Notes: generated from the letters alone by a model not told the origin. A DNA stretch of 64,000 bases from Mycobacterium sp. GA-1841 (GCF_001954135.1 NZ_MBEQ01000009.1:124001-188000); one strand, 5' to 3'. Shown: positions 17,610 to 26,809, counted from the first letter of the stretch. Program-made: numbers and translations.

Positions 17610-18437
17610 TCAGCGCCCCTCACCGATCGGCTTCAGTGCCTCGAGCTGCTCACAGAAATGTTCGGCACTGTGTGACTGCACCGAGCAGTTGGCGATGGTG
17701 GCCCCGACCTCACGCAGCCGGTCGAGCCGCCGGCGGGTGCCGGGCGGGTCGCCGAGCGGGTCCAAGGCCACGCCGGGCGAGAGGACGACGTCGAAATCCG
17801 CGGGCAGCTCGCGTGAGGCGAGAAACTCGGCGATCATGTCCGGCGAAAGAGCGAAAGGCATCCAGCCGGTGCCCAGTTCGACGGCGCGACGCAGCGAGTG
17901 TTTGGTACGCCCGCCCACCCAGACCGCCACCTCCGTGCGGGGCGCATGCGGTTCGATGGCGAAGCCGTCGACCACCGGCTGCCCCCAGGCGGCGCGCAGT
18001 GTGGCGATGTCGCGGTCGGCTGCGGCGCCCCGGTCGGCCCATTGCGCTCCGAGCAACTCGAACTCCTCGGTGAGCGATCCGACGCCCACGCCGAGGATGA
18101 CACGTCCCCCGCTGAGCCGGTCGAGGGTGCCGTAGCTCTTGGCCAGCGCCACCGGGTGGTGATAAGGCAGCACGACGACGGCGGTGGCCAACCGGATCTG
18201 TCGGGTGCGGGCAGCCAGAAACGACAAAGTGGCCAGCGGGTCCCAGTACACGGTCCCACGAACCCCGGCGGCCGAGGCGGGAATTCCGGTGTGCTCGGCA
18301 CAGGTGAGGTGGTGAAAACCCAAGCGGTCGGCGGCCTCGGCGATCACTGCCAGCTCGTCGGGGCCGGCGGTTGCCTCCCACGGTGAGAACTCGCCGGGGT
18401 GCTGCATCACGATCGGGGTGGAAATTCCGAGCTTCAC
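17610..18437 (-). CDS. LLM-class (luciferase-like, probably F420-dependent) oxidoreductase
   Basis: A 275-residue TIM-barrel oxidoreductase. The N-terminal MKLGISTPI, the CAEHTGIP segment, the LATAVVVLPYHHPVALAKSYGTLDRLSGGR block and GVGVGSLTEEF are typical of F420-dependent luciferase-like enzymes in mycobacteria. It would oxidise an alcohol or reduce a double bond with F420 or, less likely, FMN. It is the last gene of a nine-gene minus-strand operon; its GTG start overlaps the thioesterase stop by 4 nt. No cofactor-specific residue can be confirmed by eye, so F420 use is inferred from family. Confidence 0.85.
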   Translation of the reverse strand: MKLGISTPIVMQHPGEFSPWEATAGPDELAVIAEAADRLGFHHLTCAEHTGIPASAAGVRGTVYWDPLATLSFLAARTRQIRLATAVVVLPYHHPVALAKSYGTLDRLSGGRVILGVGVGSLTEEFELLGAQWADRGAAADRDIATLRAAWGQPVVDGFAIEPHAPRTEVAVWVGGRTKHSLRRAVELGTGWMPFALSPDMIAEFLASRELPADFDVVLSPGVALDPLGDPPGTRRRLDRLREVGATIANCSVQSHSAEHFCEQLEALKPIGEGR

Positions 18438-18832
18438 GTCGCTGCCTCCTTCACCTGGATCTTCGCAAAGCTCACGGAGGCGACGACGGCCAGGTCGTTG
18501 TCGGGCACGGTGAAGATCTCCACCTGAATCACCATGGACCGTTTACCGGTGTGCACCAGCCGGGCCACCGCGCGTGCAGCGCCCTCGGTGACCGGCCGCA
18601 GATACCGCAGGTTGAGGTCAGAAGTCACCACGCTGTGACCGGGCGGCAACTGGCGCATGGCCAGCTTGCCCGCAGCGGTATCGACCAGGGTGGCAAGCAG
18701 ACCGCCCTGCAACCCACCGTTGGTGTTGATCACGTGCGGCGCGACGGGAAGCTCGACCACCACCTGGTCATCGGAACCCGGCACATCCCGATAGCCGATC
18801 AGCTCGAACAGTTCGAAGATGTCAGCGGTCAT
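18434..18832 (-). CDS. PaaI-family hotdog-fold thioesterase
   Basis: A 132-residue hotdog thioesterase. The segment INTNGGLQGGLLATLVDTAAGKLAM carries the Asn/Gly-rich turn and acidic residue expected of PaaI-type acyl-CoA thioesterases, and the length is right for the family. It would hydrolyse a CoA ester, possibly clearing dead-end intermediates. It overlaps the alcohol dehydrogenase upstream and the LLM gene downstream by 4 nt each, so it is tightly coupled in the operon. Confidence 0.87.
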   Translation of the reverse strand: MTADIFELFELIGYRDVPGSDDQVVVELPVAPHVINTNGGLQGGLLATLVDTAAGKLAMRQLPPGHSVVTSDLNLRYLRPVTEGAARAVARLVHTGKRSMVIQVEIFTVPDNDLAVVASVSFAKIQVKEAAT

Positions 18833-19956
18833 CGGTCGGCATCCGTGTAACGGATCACCCCGCGAATATTGCGTCCTTCCAACATGTCCCGGTAGGCATC
18901 GTTGATCTGTTCCAGCCGGTACTCGCGGGTGACCATGTCATCGAGGTTCAACTCACCGAGCTGGTAGAGGGTCAACAGGTTCGGAATGTCGAACTGAGGA
19001 TTGCCGCCGCCGAAGAGGCTGCCCTGCAGGCTCTTCTGCAGCAGGGTCAAACCTGCAAGGTTCAGCGTGGTGTCGTCGTCGACGACGTTGCCCATCGCGG
19101 TGAGTACGCACGTACCGCCCTTGGCAGTGAGCTGCATCCACGATTCCACTTGGTCGCCCTCGGTGCGTCCGACGGTGACGATGACCTTGTGACACATTCG
19201 TCCGCCGGTGGCATCGGCGACCCCGGCCAGTGCGGTGGCCACGTCCGGATAGGCCTCGCGAGCACCGAATTTCAGGGCCTGCTCGCGCTTCCATTCGACC
19301 GGGTCGACGGCGAAGATTCGTCGCGCGCCGGCGATCGCGGCACCCTGTAGGGCCGCGGTGCCGACACCGCCGATACCGATGACGGCGACGTCTTCACCAG
19401 GCCGGACGTTGGCGCTGCGCACAGCTGAGCCGTATCCGGTGGTCACCCCACAACCGACCAGGCAGGCGACCTCGAACGGGATCGACGGGTCGATCTTCAC
19501 CACGGAGGTGCGGTGCACCACCACGTAGGGGGAGAACGTACCCAGCAGGGACATGGGGATCACGTTCTGTCCCTTGGTCTGTACGCGGAAGGAACCATCG
19601 GAGACCGAAGCGCCCGCCAGCAGGCCCATTCCCAGGTCGCACAAATTGCGCAGGCCGACCTGGCAGGCCGGGCAGCTGCCGCAGGAAGGAATGAACGACA
19701 TCACCACGTGATCGCCGACGGCGAGGCCCTCGGTGTCCGGGCCGACTTCCACGATCACCCCGGCGCCCTCGTGCCCGCCCAGAATCGGGAAGTCGGCCAT
19801 CGGGATGTCCCCGGTCATCAGATGATGATCGGAGTGGCACAAGCCCGCAGTTTCCAGGGCCACCTTCACCTCGCCCCTGCGCGGGTCTCCGATGTCGATC
19901 TCCTCGATGGACCACGGCTGACCGAAATCCCACACCAGTGCGCCTTTGGTTTTCAT
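18829..19956 (-). CDS. Zinc-dependent alcohol dehydrogenase, NDMA/mycofactocin type
   Basis: A 375-residue medium-chain alcohol dehydrogenase. Catalytic zinc ligands appear in GLCHSDHHLM and GGHEGAGVI, and the structural zinc site in CGSCPACQVGLRNLC. The Rossmann loop is GIGGVGTAA. The N-terminal MKTKGALVWDFGQPW and the overall sequence resemble the NDMA-dependent, mycofactocin-associated alcohol dehydrogenases of mycobacteria (AdhD/AdhE2 group), which hold NAD tightly. It would oxidise a primary alcohol to an aldehyde. It overlaps the ligase gene upstream and the thioesterase downstream by 4 nt each. Confidence 0.9.
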   Translation of the reverse strand: MKTKGALVWDFGQPWSIEEIDIGDPRRGEVKVALETAGLCHSDHHLMTGDIPMADFPILGGHEGAGVIVEVGPDTEGLAVGDHVVMSFIPSCGSCPACQVGLRNLCDLGMGLLAGASVSDGSFRVQTKGQNVIPMSLLGTFSPYVVVHRTSVVKIDPSIPFEVACLVGCGVTTGYGSAVRSANVRPGEDVAVIGIGGVGTAALQGAAIAGARRIFAVDPVEWKREQALKFGAREAYPDVATALAGVADATGGRMCHKVIVTVGRTEGDQVESWMQLTAKGGTCVLTAMGNVVDDDTTLNLAGLTLLQKSLQGSLFGGGNPQFDIPNLLTLYQLGELNLDDMVTREYRLEQINDAYRDMLEGRNIRGVIRYTDADR

Positions 19957-21458
19957 TGTCGGTCACCTTTCCTGAGCATCTCTAGTAGCGCGGCGTTGTC
20001 GACTTTTCCGGTGGCTCCCCGCGGTACCGCGTCGTCGTGGTCGAGCAGCAGCCACAGCGTCGGCACCTTGAACGAACTGAGGGCTGCCCGGGTGGCCGTG
20101 CACAGTGACTCGACGGTGAGCCCATGACCCACGACCACCGCGCCGACCCGGTTGGTCTGGCTATCCGGAACATTGATCACATGGGCGGCGCGAACGCCCG
20201 GAATCCCACGCAGCGCCCGTTGTACCTCGCTCGGATACACGGTGGCGCCGCGAACCTTGAACATGTCGTCGGACCGGCCGCGGTAGAACAGGAATCCGTC
20301 CTCGTCGAGGTACCCCAGGTCGCCGGTCGGGTAGTAGCCGTCCGGGGTGAACACCTGCTCGCGTGTGCGTCGGCAGATGCCCCGCATCACGTGCGGACCC
20401 CGGATCTGGATCACCCCGGTTTCCCCGTGGGGCAGCGGTGTTCCGGTGACGGTGTCGACGATGCGTACGTCCATGCCGTCGAACGGTCTGCCGCAACTAC
20501 CCCACGCCGACTCCGGCATATCGGTGTCGGCCCGGTATCCGCAGTACGGGCCGAACGATTCGGTCATCCCCAACAGCGACGCCCGGGCTCCGGGCTGCGA
20601 CCGCAGGCCGGGCGACAACAGTGCCTCAAGGCTGCCGGGCTGCAGGGCGCTCAGGTCGGCGGTGCCCGCATGGCGGGCAAGCGCCTCGGCCTGCTCAGGC
20701 CAGCCGCGGAAGAGTGTGACCCGTTCGCGTTGCAGCAGGCCCAGAGTCGAGTCAGGCCGCGGGACCGGCTCGGTGACCAGCGTGGCGCCGGCCATCAGGG
20801 CGGTGAGGATGCCGGCGCCGAACCCGCCGACCCAGAAGAACGGCATCGGCAGATACAGCCGGGTGCCGGCGGTGATGCACCGGGCGTCCAGCCCAGAACG
20901 GACGGCGCCCAGTGCATTTCGATGGGAGTGCATGGTGCCCTTAGGTGCTCCGCTGCTCCCGGAAGTGAACATGATCACCATCGGGTCGCTCTCGCGCACC
21001 CGGGCTGCCAGCGCATCGGCAGCGTGGCGAGGTCCGCTGAACTTCAGCGCCTCCGTAGCGGTCCACACCGTACGCAGCGCGGGCACCTGATCGGGCTGCA
21101 CGGGGTAGCGATGGCCCCGGAACTCCTCGACCGCAACCAGGAACTGCACCGATGCCATGCGGAGTTGTGCGGCCAGTTCACCGGGGCGCAGCAGGGTGCT
21201 CAACGGGACCAGGAGCGCGCCGATCCGCATCAGTGCCACGGCGATGCGGACCCAGTCCGCCCCGTTCGGCATGATGAGGCCGACGCGAGAACCCTTGGTG
21301 ACGCCCGCGGTGATGAAGCCCGCAGCCAACGCCGCAGTGCCGGAATCGAGTTCGGCGTAGGTCAGCCGGACGGTCGGGTCGATCACCATGGGCTTGCTGG
21401 CCGTCGCCGTCGCGTTCCGACGCACGACCGCGTCGATGGTCAGCATCGCGTCAGACAT
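19953..21458 (-). CDS. AMP-dependent acyl-CoA ligase
   Basis: A 501-residue adenylate-forming ligase. The P-loop-like motif is MFTSGSSGAPKGTMHSH, the A5 region LLGMTESFGPYCGY, the hinge GRSDDMFKVRGATVYPSEV and the C-terminal catalytic Lys is in RGATGKVDNAAL. I chose the ATG at 21458, which overlaps the upstream ligase stop by 8 nt (ATGTCTGA); an extended frame to 21581 lies wholly inside the upstream gene. It is closest to the neighbouring ligase at 21451-22893 (shared F-W-x-GGF segment before the A5 region). It presumably activates an intermediate of the operon's substrate. Confidence 0.9.
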   Translation of the reverse strand: MSDAMLTIDAVVRRNATATASKPMVIDPTVRLTYAELDSGTAALAAGFITAGVTKGSRVGLIMPNGADWVRIAVALMRIGALLVPLSTLLRPGELAAQLRMASVQFLVAVEEFRGHRYPVQPDQVPALRTVWTATEALKFSGPRHAADALAARVRESDPMVIMFTSGSSGAPKGTMHSHRNALGAVRSGLDARCITAGTRLYLPMPFFWVGGFGAGILTALMAGATLVTEPVPRPDSTLGLLQRERVTLFRGWPEQAEALARHAGTADLSALQPGSLEALLSPGLRSQPGARASLLGMTESFGPYCGYRADTDMPESAWGSCGRPFDGMDVRIVDTVTGTPLPHGETGVIQIRGPHVMRGICRRTREQVFTPDGYYPTGDLGYLDEDGFLFYRGRSDDMFKVRGATVYPSEVQRALRGIPGVRAAHVINVPDSQTNRVGAVVVGHGLTVESLCTATRAALSSFKVPTLWLLLDHDDAVPRGATGKVDNAALLEMLRKGDRQ

Positions 21459-22893
21459 CGAACAGCCCGGCCAGGGCGGCAAAATCGATCTTGCCGCTGG
21501 ACAACACGCGTAACTCGTCGCGTCGTACCACCGCGAACCGCCGCGGTACCTTGTAAGCCGACAACCGCGATCGCAGCGCACGCCGGACCTCGTGCTCGTC
21601 GAAACGCCCAGGGGCGTCCATCACCACGACAGCGGCCACGCTTTGCCCTCGCTCCGGATCAGGTATTCCGATCACATGCGCCGAATATCCGAGTGCTGCC
21701 AACGCCTCCTCGACATCTCCCGGTGTGACGTTGGCACCGGCAGTTTTGATCATCGACCCGGCCCGGCCGAGAAAGTAGACGTAGCCGTCCCCGTCGATGC
21801 GTACCAGATCCCCGGTGTGGAACCAACCGTCGGCATCGAAGCAGTCCTCACGGTTGCGGCCGTAGTAACCCTGCATGAGATGGGGCCCACGGAGGCACAA
21901 TTCACCCGAAGCCAGCACCTTCGTCTCGAATCCGGGTGCCGGCCGGCCATAGCTGCCGCGCCGGCACTCTGGCTGATCGCCCTCGTCGGTGTCGATCAAC
22001 ACCACGCTGCCGGTCTCGGTCATGCCCAGCATGTTGTGGCGCAGCTGCGGATCAGCGGGACGACAGTCGGGCGCCATGATCGGGTACAGGTTGCCTCGGC
22101 GGGCCGAGAACGTCCGATCCGGGTAGCTCGGGTGACCGGCCAGCTCGGCAATGCCGGCCACGAAACCATTGGTGACGGTGGGCTTCTCGGCCTCCAGCAG
22201 ATCGAGGGTGGCGCCGGGGTCGGTCGAGGTCGAACAGATCAGGGTGGCGCGCGCAGTCATGGTGGCCAGCAGTCCGAAGGCGAAGCCGCCGATCCAGAAG
22301 AACGGGGAATTGCAGAACAACCGGTCGTCGGCAGTGAATCCGCGAATCTCGTTGAGACCGCGTTGATGTGCCAGCAAGGCGCCGTGTGTGTGCACCACGC
22401 CTTTGGGTGCGCCGGTCGAACCTGACGTGTAGATGATCGCCAAGACGTCAGATCCGTCGACGTCGTCGTCCAACCCGGCCAGGTCTGGCCCGTCGGCCTG
22501 CGGCAGGTCGAACAGCACGTGCCGCAGGCACGGGCCTGTGATCCCGTCCAGACGCTGCACATAATCGTGGTTGCGATAGCGGCGCGTCGACAGGAGGATC
22601 GCGGTATCGCTGTCGAGCAGTTGGTGGGCCAACTCGGTGGCGGTGAGGAACGTCGAATATGGCACCACCACGGCACCGATTCGGGAGGCGGCCAGCATGG
22701 CCACCACGAAGTCGACCCCGTTGGGGTACAGAAGACCGACGTGGGTACCTTTTCCCGCACCCAGCTCGATCAGCCCACGAGCCACCGAGGCCGAACGCCG
22801 TTCGGCCTCGGGGTAGCTGATCCGGTCACCGTCGCAGATCAGCAACGGATGCTCGGGGCATCCGCGCAGTAGTCCGGGAACGGTGTCAGGCAC
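21451..22893 (-). CDS. AMP-dependent acyl-CoA ligase
   Basis: A 480-residue ligase. Motifs are IYTSGSTGAPKGVVHTH, LGMTETGSVV, the TGD of WFHTGDLVRIDGDGY, the hinge GRAGSMIKTAGANVTPGDV, and a C-terminal SSGKIDFAAL containing the catalytic Lys. The GTG at 22893 overlaps the upstream ligase stop by 8 nt (GTGCCTGA), mirroring the junction at its own 3' end; an alternative GTG at 22920 would add nine residues. It is the middle of three consecutive ligases. The three differ enough to suggest different acyl substrates rather than recent duplication. Confidence 0.9.
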   Translation of the reverse strand: MPDTVPGLLRGCPEHPLLICDGDRISYPEAERRSASVARGLIELGAGKGTHVGLLYPNGVDFVVAMLAASRIGAVVVPYSTFLTATELAHQLLDSDTAILLSTRRYRNHDYVQRLDGITGPCLRHVLFDLPQADGPDLAGLDDDVDGSDVLAIIYTSGSTGAPKGVVHTHGALLAHQRGLNEIRGFTADDRLFCNSPFFWIGGFAFGLLATMTARATLICSTSTDPGATLDLLEAEKPTVTNGFVAGIAELAGHPSYPDRTFSARRGNLYPIMAPDCRPADPQLRHNMLGMTETGSVVLIDTDEGDQPECRRGSYGRPAPGFETKVLASGELCLRGPHLMQGYYGRNREDCFDADGWFHTGDLVRIDGDGYVYFLGRAGSMIKTAGANVTPGDVEEALAALGYSAHVIGIPDPERGQSVAAVVVMDAPGRFDEHEVRRALRSRLSAYKVPRRFAVVRRDELRVLSSGKIDFAALAGLFDV

Positions 22894-24334
22894 TGGCAGA
22901 GAAGTACTCCCGTATAGCACCGAGATCGGCCTTGCCCGATGGGGTGCGGGGGATGGCGTCGACGATGGCGATCTGGGTGGGGATCTCGTATCGGGCCAGC
23001 CGGCTGTGTAGATAGTCGGTCAGTTCGGCTGCCGGGGCCGGTCCGCGCAATTCGACCATCGCCACCGGCGTCTCACCGAGTCGGTCGTCGGGCAGGCCGA
23101 TCACCGCCGCGCCGAGCACGGCCGGATGGCTCTCCAAGGCGGTACGGACATCGTCGGGCATCACCTTGAACCCACCGCGGATGATGGCCTGGTCGGCGCG
23201 ACCGAGAATCCAGACGAAGCCGTCGGTGTCGATGCGGGCCAGGTCGGTGGTCCGCAGCCAGTCGGCGTCGGCGTCGAACTGCGCCGGTTTGACCTCCAGC
23301 AGGCCCTTTTCGTCCGGAGGTAACTCCGTGCCGCCCTCGTCGACCACCCGAAGCCGGGCACCGGGATTGGCACGGCCCACGCTGCCGCGCTTGTCTTTCC
23401 AGTATTTCTGGTGGTCGGCCAGCGTCCAACTGGCCACTCCGCCGCCGAATTCCGTGGCGGCATACGACGTGAGCACCGGGATGCCGAACTTCTCGGTGAA
23501 CGCGTCGGCGTCATCGGCCGACAATGGGGCGGTACCGGAGGTGACGGCGCGGATCCCGGCCAGGTCGTCGCGGGTGAGATCGGAGTGCAGCACCATTCGC
23601 AGCGCGGCGGGCACCAGTGACACCGCCTTCGGCTGATGTTCCCGGACCGCGTCGGCCCAGCGCCTCAGCTCGAACTTCGGCAGCAGCACGAATGACCGCG
23701 CCTCGGCGATGCACAACAGCACCCGGAACACCCCGCCGACGTGAACCAGCGGCGAGTTGACGATCGCCACGCCGTGCCGCAATTCGGTTGGTGCCGCGGC
23801 GTTCTCGGGATCGCGACCGATCACGCTGCGGGCGAGCATGTCGTAGGTGAGGTCGACGCGTTTGGGTGGCCCGGTGGTGCCGCTGGTCAGCATCCACACC
23901 GCCACCCCGGGACGTCCGGCGTCCTGCACCGGCGCTTGGGCGGGCGCGACGTCGGGCTCGGTATCGAGGTCTCGGATCGTCACCGTCGTCGTTGCGGGGG
24001 AGGGTGCGGCCAGGGTGGCGAGGTCCTCGGCCAGACCGACCAACACCGGCAGGGCCAGCGCTTCGACGTCGGCGCGGGTCCGCTCGTCACCGCGGGCGGG
24101 ATTGATGACGACGACCGTGCCACCGGCGGCCAGCACGCCGAGAAGTGCTGCCACGTGGGCGGGTTGGTTGCGCAACATGATCCCCACCCGCGCGCCGCCT
24201 GCCACCGCGCCGATGCGACGGGCCAGGGTGGCGAGTTGGCCCCAGGTGACCCAGGCACCGTCGTACTGGACCGCGTGTGCTGTCGGGTCAAGAGCGAGCA
24301 CATCGGAGATACGTTGTGAGAGTGGATGTGTCAT
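22886..24334 (-). CDS. AMP-dependent acyl-CoA ligase
   Basis: A 482-residue ligase. Motifs are MLTSGTTGPPKRVDLTY, the A5-like SYAATEFGGGVASW, the hinge GRADQAIIRGGFKVMPDDV and the terminal TPSGKADLGAI with catalytic Lys. It resembles the ligase at 8759-10249 more than its two operon neighbours. Its ATG shares one base with the stop of the upstream crotonase (TGATG), and its stop overlaps the next ligase. Substrate unknown. Confidence 0.9.
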   Translation of the reverse strand: MTHPLSQRISDVLALDPTAHAVQYDGAWVTWGQLATLARRIGAVAGGARVGIMLRNQPAHVAALLGVLAAGGTVVVINPARGDERTRADVEALALPVLVGLAEDLATLAAPSPATTTVTIRDLDTEPDVAPAQAPVQDAGRPGVAVWMLTSGTTGPPKRVDLTYDMLARSVIGRDPENAAAPTELRHGVAIVNSPLVHVGGVFRVLLCIAEARSFVLLPKFELRRWADAVREHQPKAVSLVPAALRMVLHSDLTRDDLAGIRAVTSGTAPLSADDADAFTEKFGIPVLTSYAATEFGGGVASWTLADHQKYWKDKRGSVGRANPGARLRVVDEGGTELPPDEKGLLEVKPAQFDADADWLRTTDLARIDTDGFVWILGRADQAIIRGGFKVMPDDVRTALESHPAVLGAAVIGLPDDRLGETPVAMVELRGPAPAAELTDYLHSRLARYEIPTQIAIVDAIPRTPSGKADLGAIREYFSASA

Positions 24335-25107
24335 CAGCGGATCCGGGGTGTGTTCTTGGGCAGTGGGCGCTCGGCCAACTCGGCCTTGGCGATCGGGTTG
24401 CCCAGCCGGGTGTAGATCAGGCCCTGGTCCATGGCGGCCCGGTACGGCTTGTCCAGGGATTCCCAGATGGCCTTGACGGTGCCCTGGGTGGCGGTCGGCG
24501 GTTTGGCGGCGATCGTCGCTGCGATCTCGTGCGCACGATCCCAGAGCGCGTCGCGGGCCACCACCTCGGTGACCAGGCCGATCCGCAGCGCAGTTTCGGC
24601 ACCGACGCGTTCGTCGTTGCCCATCAACGCCATCCGCAACGTGTCACCGAGCCCGATTCGACGCATCAGTCCGATCGGCTCCAACGCCGACACCAGCCCG
24701 GCGCTGACGTGCGAATCGAAGAACGTGGCCTCCTGCGAGCAGATCACCACGTCGGCCTCGTTGACGAAGTACAGCGCGCCGGCAGTGCACATGCCCTGCA
24801 CCGCGCACACCACGGGCTTCCACATCTTCTGCCACTTGGGGCTGAGTAGCTCACCGGGATCCTCGTGGTTCCAGACGATCTCGGGTTGACCGTAACTGGA
24901 CTTGACGTCCAGCCCGGCGCTGAACGCGCGGTCACCAGCGGCCCGCAACACCACGGAGTTGATGCCCTCGTCGTCCTTGATGGCGTGCCAGGCATCGCGC
25001 ATCTCGTGGCACATGGCGCGGTTGAACGAATTCAGCGCTTCAGGGCGGTTCAGCGTGACGGTAGCGACCCGTGATTGATGGTCGAAGTCGAGCAGCAATG
25101 TCTCCAC
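24334..25107 (-). CDS. Enoyl-CoA hydratase/isomerase family protein (crotonase)
   Basis: A 257-residue crotonase-fold protein. The oxyanion-hole segments are AFSAGLDVKSS and GMCTAGALYFVNEADV, the second being less glycine-rich than in canonical hydratases (CTAGA). Family reactions include hydration of 2-enoyl-CoA, isomerisation, and hydrolytic ring opening; the exact one cannot be read. The start is 2 bp after the upstream crotonase stop and the stop shares a base with the ligase start, so it is embedded in the nine-gene operon. Confidence 0.9.
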   Translation of the reverse strand: METLLLDFDHQSRVATVTLNRPEALNSFNRAMCHEMRDAWHAIKDDEGINSVVLRAAGDRAFSAGLDVKSSYGQPEIVWNHEDPGELLSPKWQKMWKPVVCAVQGMCTAGALYFVNEADVVICSQEATFFDSHVSAGLVSALEPIGLMRRIGLGDTLRMALMGNDERVGAETALRIGLVTEVVARDALWDRAHEIAATIAAKPPTATQGTVKAIWESLDKPYRAAMDQGLIYTRLGNPIAKAELAERPLPKNTPRIR

Positions 25108-25109
25108 GG

Positions 25110-25925
25110 TTACCGTGCCTGCCAGTTCGGCTTACGCTTCTCCACGAACGCCCGCGGCCCCTCCAAAGCGTCCTCGGTGCGGACCACGCGCTCGCGGAAC
25201 GTCTCCGCCAGGATCTCGCCCTCGTGCAGTGGCAGGTCCAGCGTCTTGTGGATGGCCAACCGAGTGCCCCGAACCGCCAGTGGGGCATTGAGACATACGG
25301 TGTCGGCAATCTCGTGGGCACGTTCCAGCAGTTGAGAGTGTTCGACGATCTCGGTGATCAGGCCGAGTTCGTAGGCACGTTCGACGGTCATGCGCTCGTG
25401 TTTGCCCATCAACGCCATCCGCAGTGCCACCGAACGCGGCAGAGCCTTGGCCAGGCGCACCATCTCGCGGGCCGCCACCAAACCGATGCTCACATGTGGG
25501 TCGAAGAAGGTCGCCTGGTCCGACGCGATCACGATGTCGCCGGTGGTGACCCAATCCAAACCGGCGCCGCAGCAGATGCCGTTGATCGCCACCACCACGG
25601 GCTTGGCCATGCTTCGGAACGGCGGAGTGCCCTCCTGCGGTGCCTCCCACTGTTCGTAGGTGGACAGGTAGGGACGTTCGTTGAGAACTTTTCCGTCGCC
25701 GGGAATCTCCTTGACGTCCGCGCCGGTGCAGAACGCCCGGCCGGTGGCCGTGACGATCATCAACCAGATGTTGTCGTCGTTCTCGGCTTCGGCGTAGGCG
25801 GCCCGCAACTCGGTGATCATGTGGGGCGAGAGCGCATTGAGCGCGTCGGGCCGGTTCAACGTGATGGTGGCCTTGTGGCCGTCCACCTCGTATTTGATGG
25901 TGTCGTACGTGGGAAATGCGGTCAT
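25110..25925 (-). CDS. Enoyl-CoA hydratase/isomerase family protein (crotonase)
   Basis: A 271-residue crotonase. The oxyanion-hole segments are AFCTGADVKEI and GICCGAGLDWVTTGDI, and the C terminus ends with the usual VEKRKPNWQ. The start at 25925 has GAGGAACCG just upstream. It lies 16 bp after the first crotonase of the operon and 2 bp before the third. The three consecutive crotonases are clearly divergent paralogues, so they likely catalyse different steps. Confidence 0.92.
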   Translation of the reverse strand: MTAFPTYDTIKYEVDGHKATITLNRPDALNALSPHMITELRAAYAEAENDDNIWLMIVTATGRAFCTGADVKEIPGDGKVLNERPYLSTYEQWEAPQEGTPPFRSMAKPVVVAINGICCGAGLDWVTTGDIVIASDQATFFDPHVSIGLVAAREMVRLAKALPRSVALRMALMGKHERMTVERAYELGLITEIVEHSQLLERAHEIADTVCLNAPLAVRGTRLAIHKTLDLPLHEGEILAETFRERVVRTEDALEGPRAFVEKRKPNWQAR

Positions 25926-25941
25926 CGGTTCCTCTTTGCTG

Positions 25942-26736
25942 TTATCGGCCTTGGAAGTCCGGGTCGCGTCGTTCCCGGAAAGCGGCCAGGCCTTCTTTGA
26001 AATCGGTGGTACGACAGGCGAGTTCCAGGTTGGACAACTCCTGGTTCAACGTCTGGGCCAAGCTCGCGTGCTGGCCGAAGGCGATGGCCTGCTTGGCCAG
26101 CCCGAGTGCCACCGTGGGCCCGGCGGCGAGCCGGGCCAGCAGCTCGTCGGTTGTGGCGTCGAGGTCGTCGGCGGGCACCGCGGTGTGGATCAAACCCCAG
26201 TCGGCTGCCTGTGTGCCGCTCACCTTTTCGCCCAGCAGCAGCATGCGTTTGGCGCGGGCCACTCCCGCCAGCCGTGGCAGCAGCCAGCTCGCTCCGGAGT
26301 CGGGGGTGAATCCGCGGCTCATGAACGGTTCCCAGAACGTCGCCCCGGCGTCGGCGATCGTGAAGTCGGCGGCCAGCGCCAGATTGCAGCCGAGGCCCAC
26401 CGCCCAGCCTCGTACCGTGCAGACCACCGGCAGTTGGATGGTGGCGACCAGTTCGATGATCCGGTGCGCGGTGTGCGGTATCCGCCGGACCAGATCGCCG
26501 GTGCGGGGCCGTTCTCCGCTGCTGTTGGTGGCGACCCAGTCGGCCCCCGTGCAGAAATCCTCGCCCGTACCGGTGATGGCGATCGCGCGCAACGAGTCGT
26601 CGTACGCGGCCGTCGACAGGGTCGCGACCAGAGTGTCGATCATTCGGTGACTCAATGCGTTTCGCCGAGATGGCCGATCCAGGGTGATGCGCAGGACGCC
26701 GCTGTCGCGCGCCGTCGATATCGCCTCGCCGCTCAT
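25942..26736 (-). CDS. Enoyl-CoA hydratase/isomerase family protein (crotonase)
   Basis: A 264-residue crotonase heading the nine-gene minus-strand operon. The oxyanion-hole segments are DFCTGADWVAT and GWAVGLGCNLALAADF, and the tail is RERRDPDFQGR. I prefer the ATG at 26736, giving MSGEAISTARD, with GGAAGG upstream; in-frame ATGs at 26760 and 26772 are alternatives. The divergent GntR gene starts about 100 bp away, with a palindrome between them, so regulation by that protein is likely. Confidence 0.9.
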   Translation of the reverse strand: MSGEAISTARDSGVLRITLDRPSRRNALSHRMIDTLVATLSTAAYDDSLRAIAITGTGEDFCTGADWVATNSSGERPRTGDLVRRIPHTAHRIIELVATIQLPVVCTVRGWAVGLGCNLALAADFTIADAGATFWEPFMSRGFTPDSGASWLLPRLAGVARAKRMLLLGEKVSGTQAADWGLIHTAVPADDLDATTDELLARLAAGPTVALGLAKQAIAFGQHASLAQTLNQELSNLELACRTTDFKEGLAAFRERRDPDFQGR

Positions 26737-26791
26737 CAGGAACCCGCCTTCCGAAACCATACAGTTGCCCATACAGTAGACGATGCGATTA

Positions 26792-26809
26792 CTATCCTGT
26801 ACAAGTTAG
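26792..26809. promoter_or_regulatory. Imperfect palindrome centred on TGTACA, candidate GntR operator
   Basis: CTATCCTGTACAAGTTAG pairs at 7 of 9 positions about a TGTACA core. It lies 25 bp before the GntR start and 56 bp before the divergent crotonase start. FCD-type GntR proteins often bind such short TNGTACNA-like palindromes. Just upstream are two direct copies of ATACAGT (26759-26765 and 26771-26777). Confidence 0.5.

Noticed and set aside
20124..21728. 534-residue plus-strand open frame
   Set aside because: Shadow of the acyl-CoA ligase on the minus strand; no domain recognisable.
26749..26777. Further copy of the ACTGTAA-N3-TTACAGT site near the nine-gene operon
   Set aside because: Only ATACAGT half-sites (two direct copies) match well; the best 17-mer reaches 10 of 14, which could be chance and fits the GntR region better.
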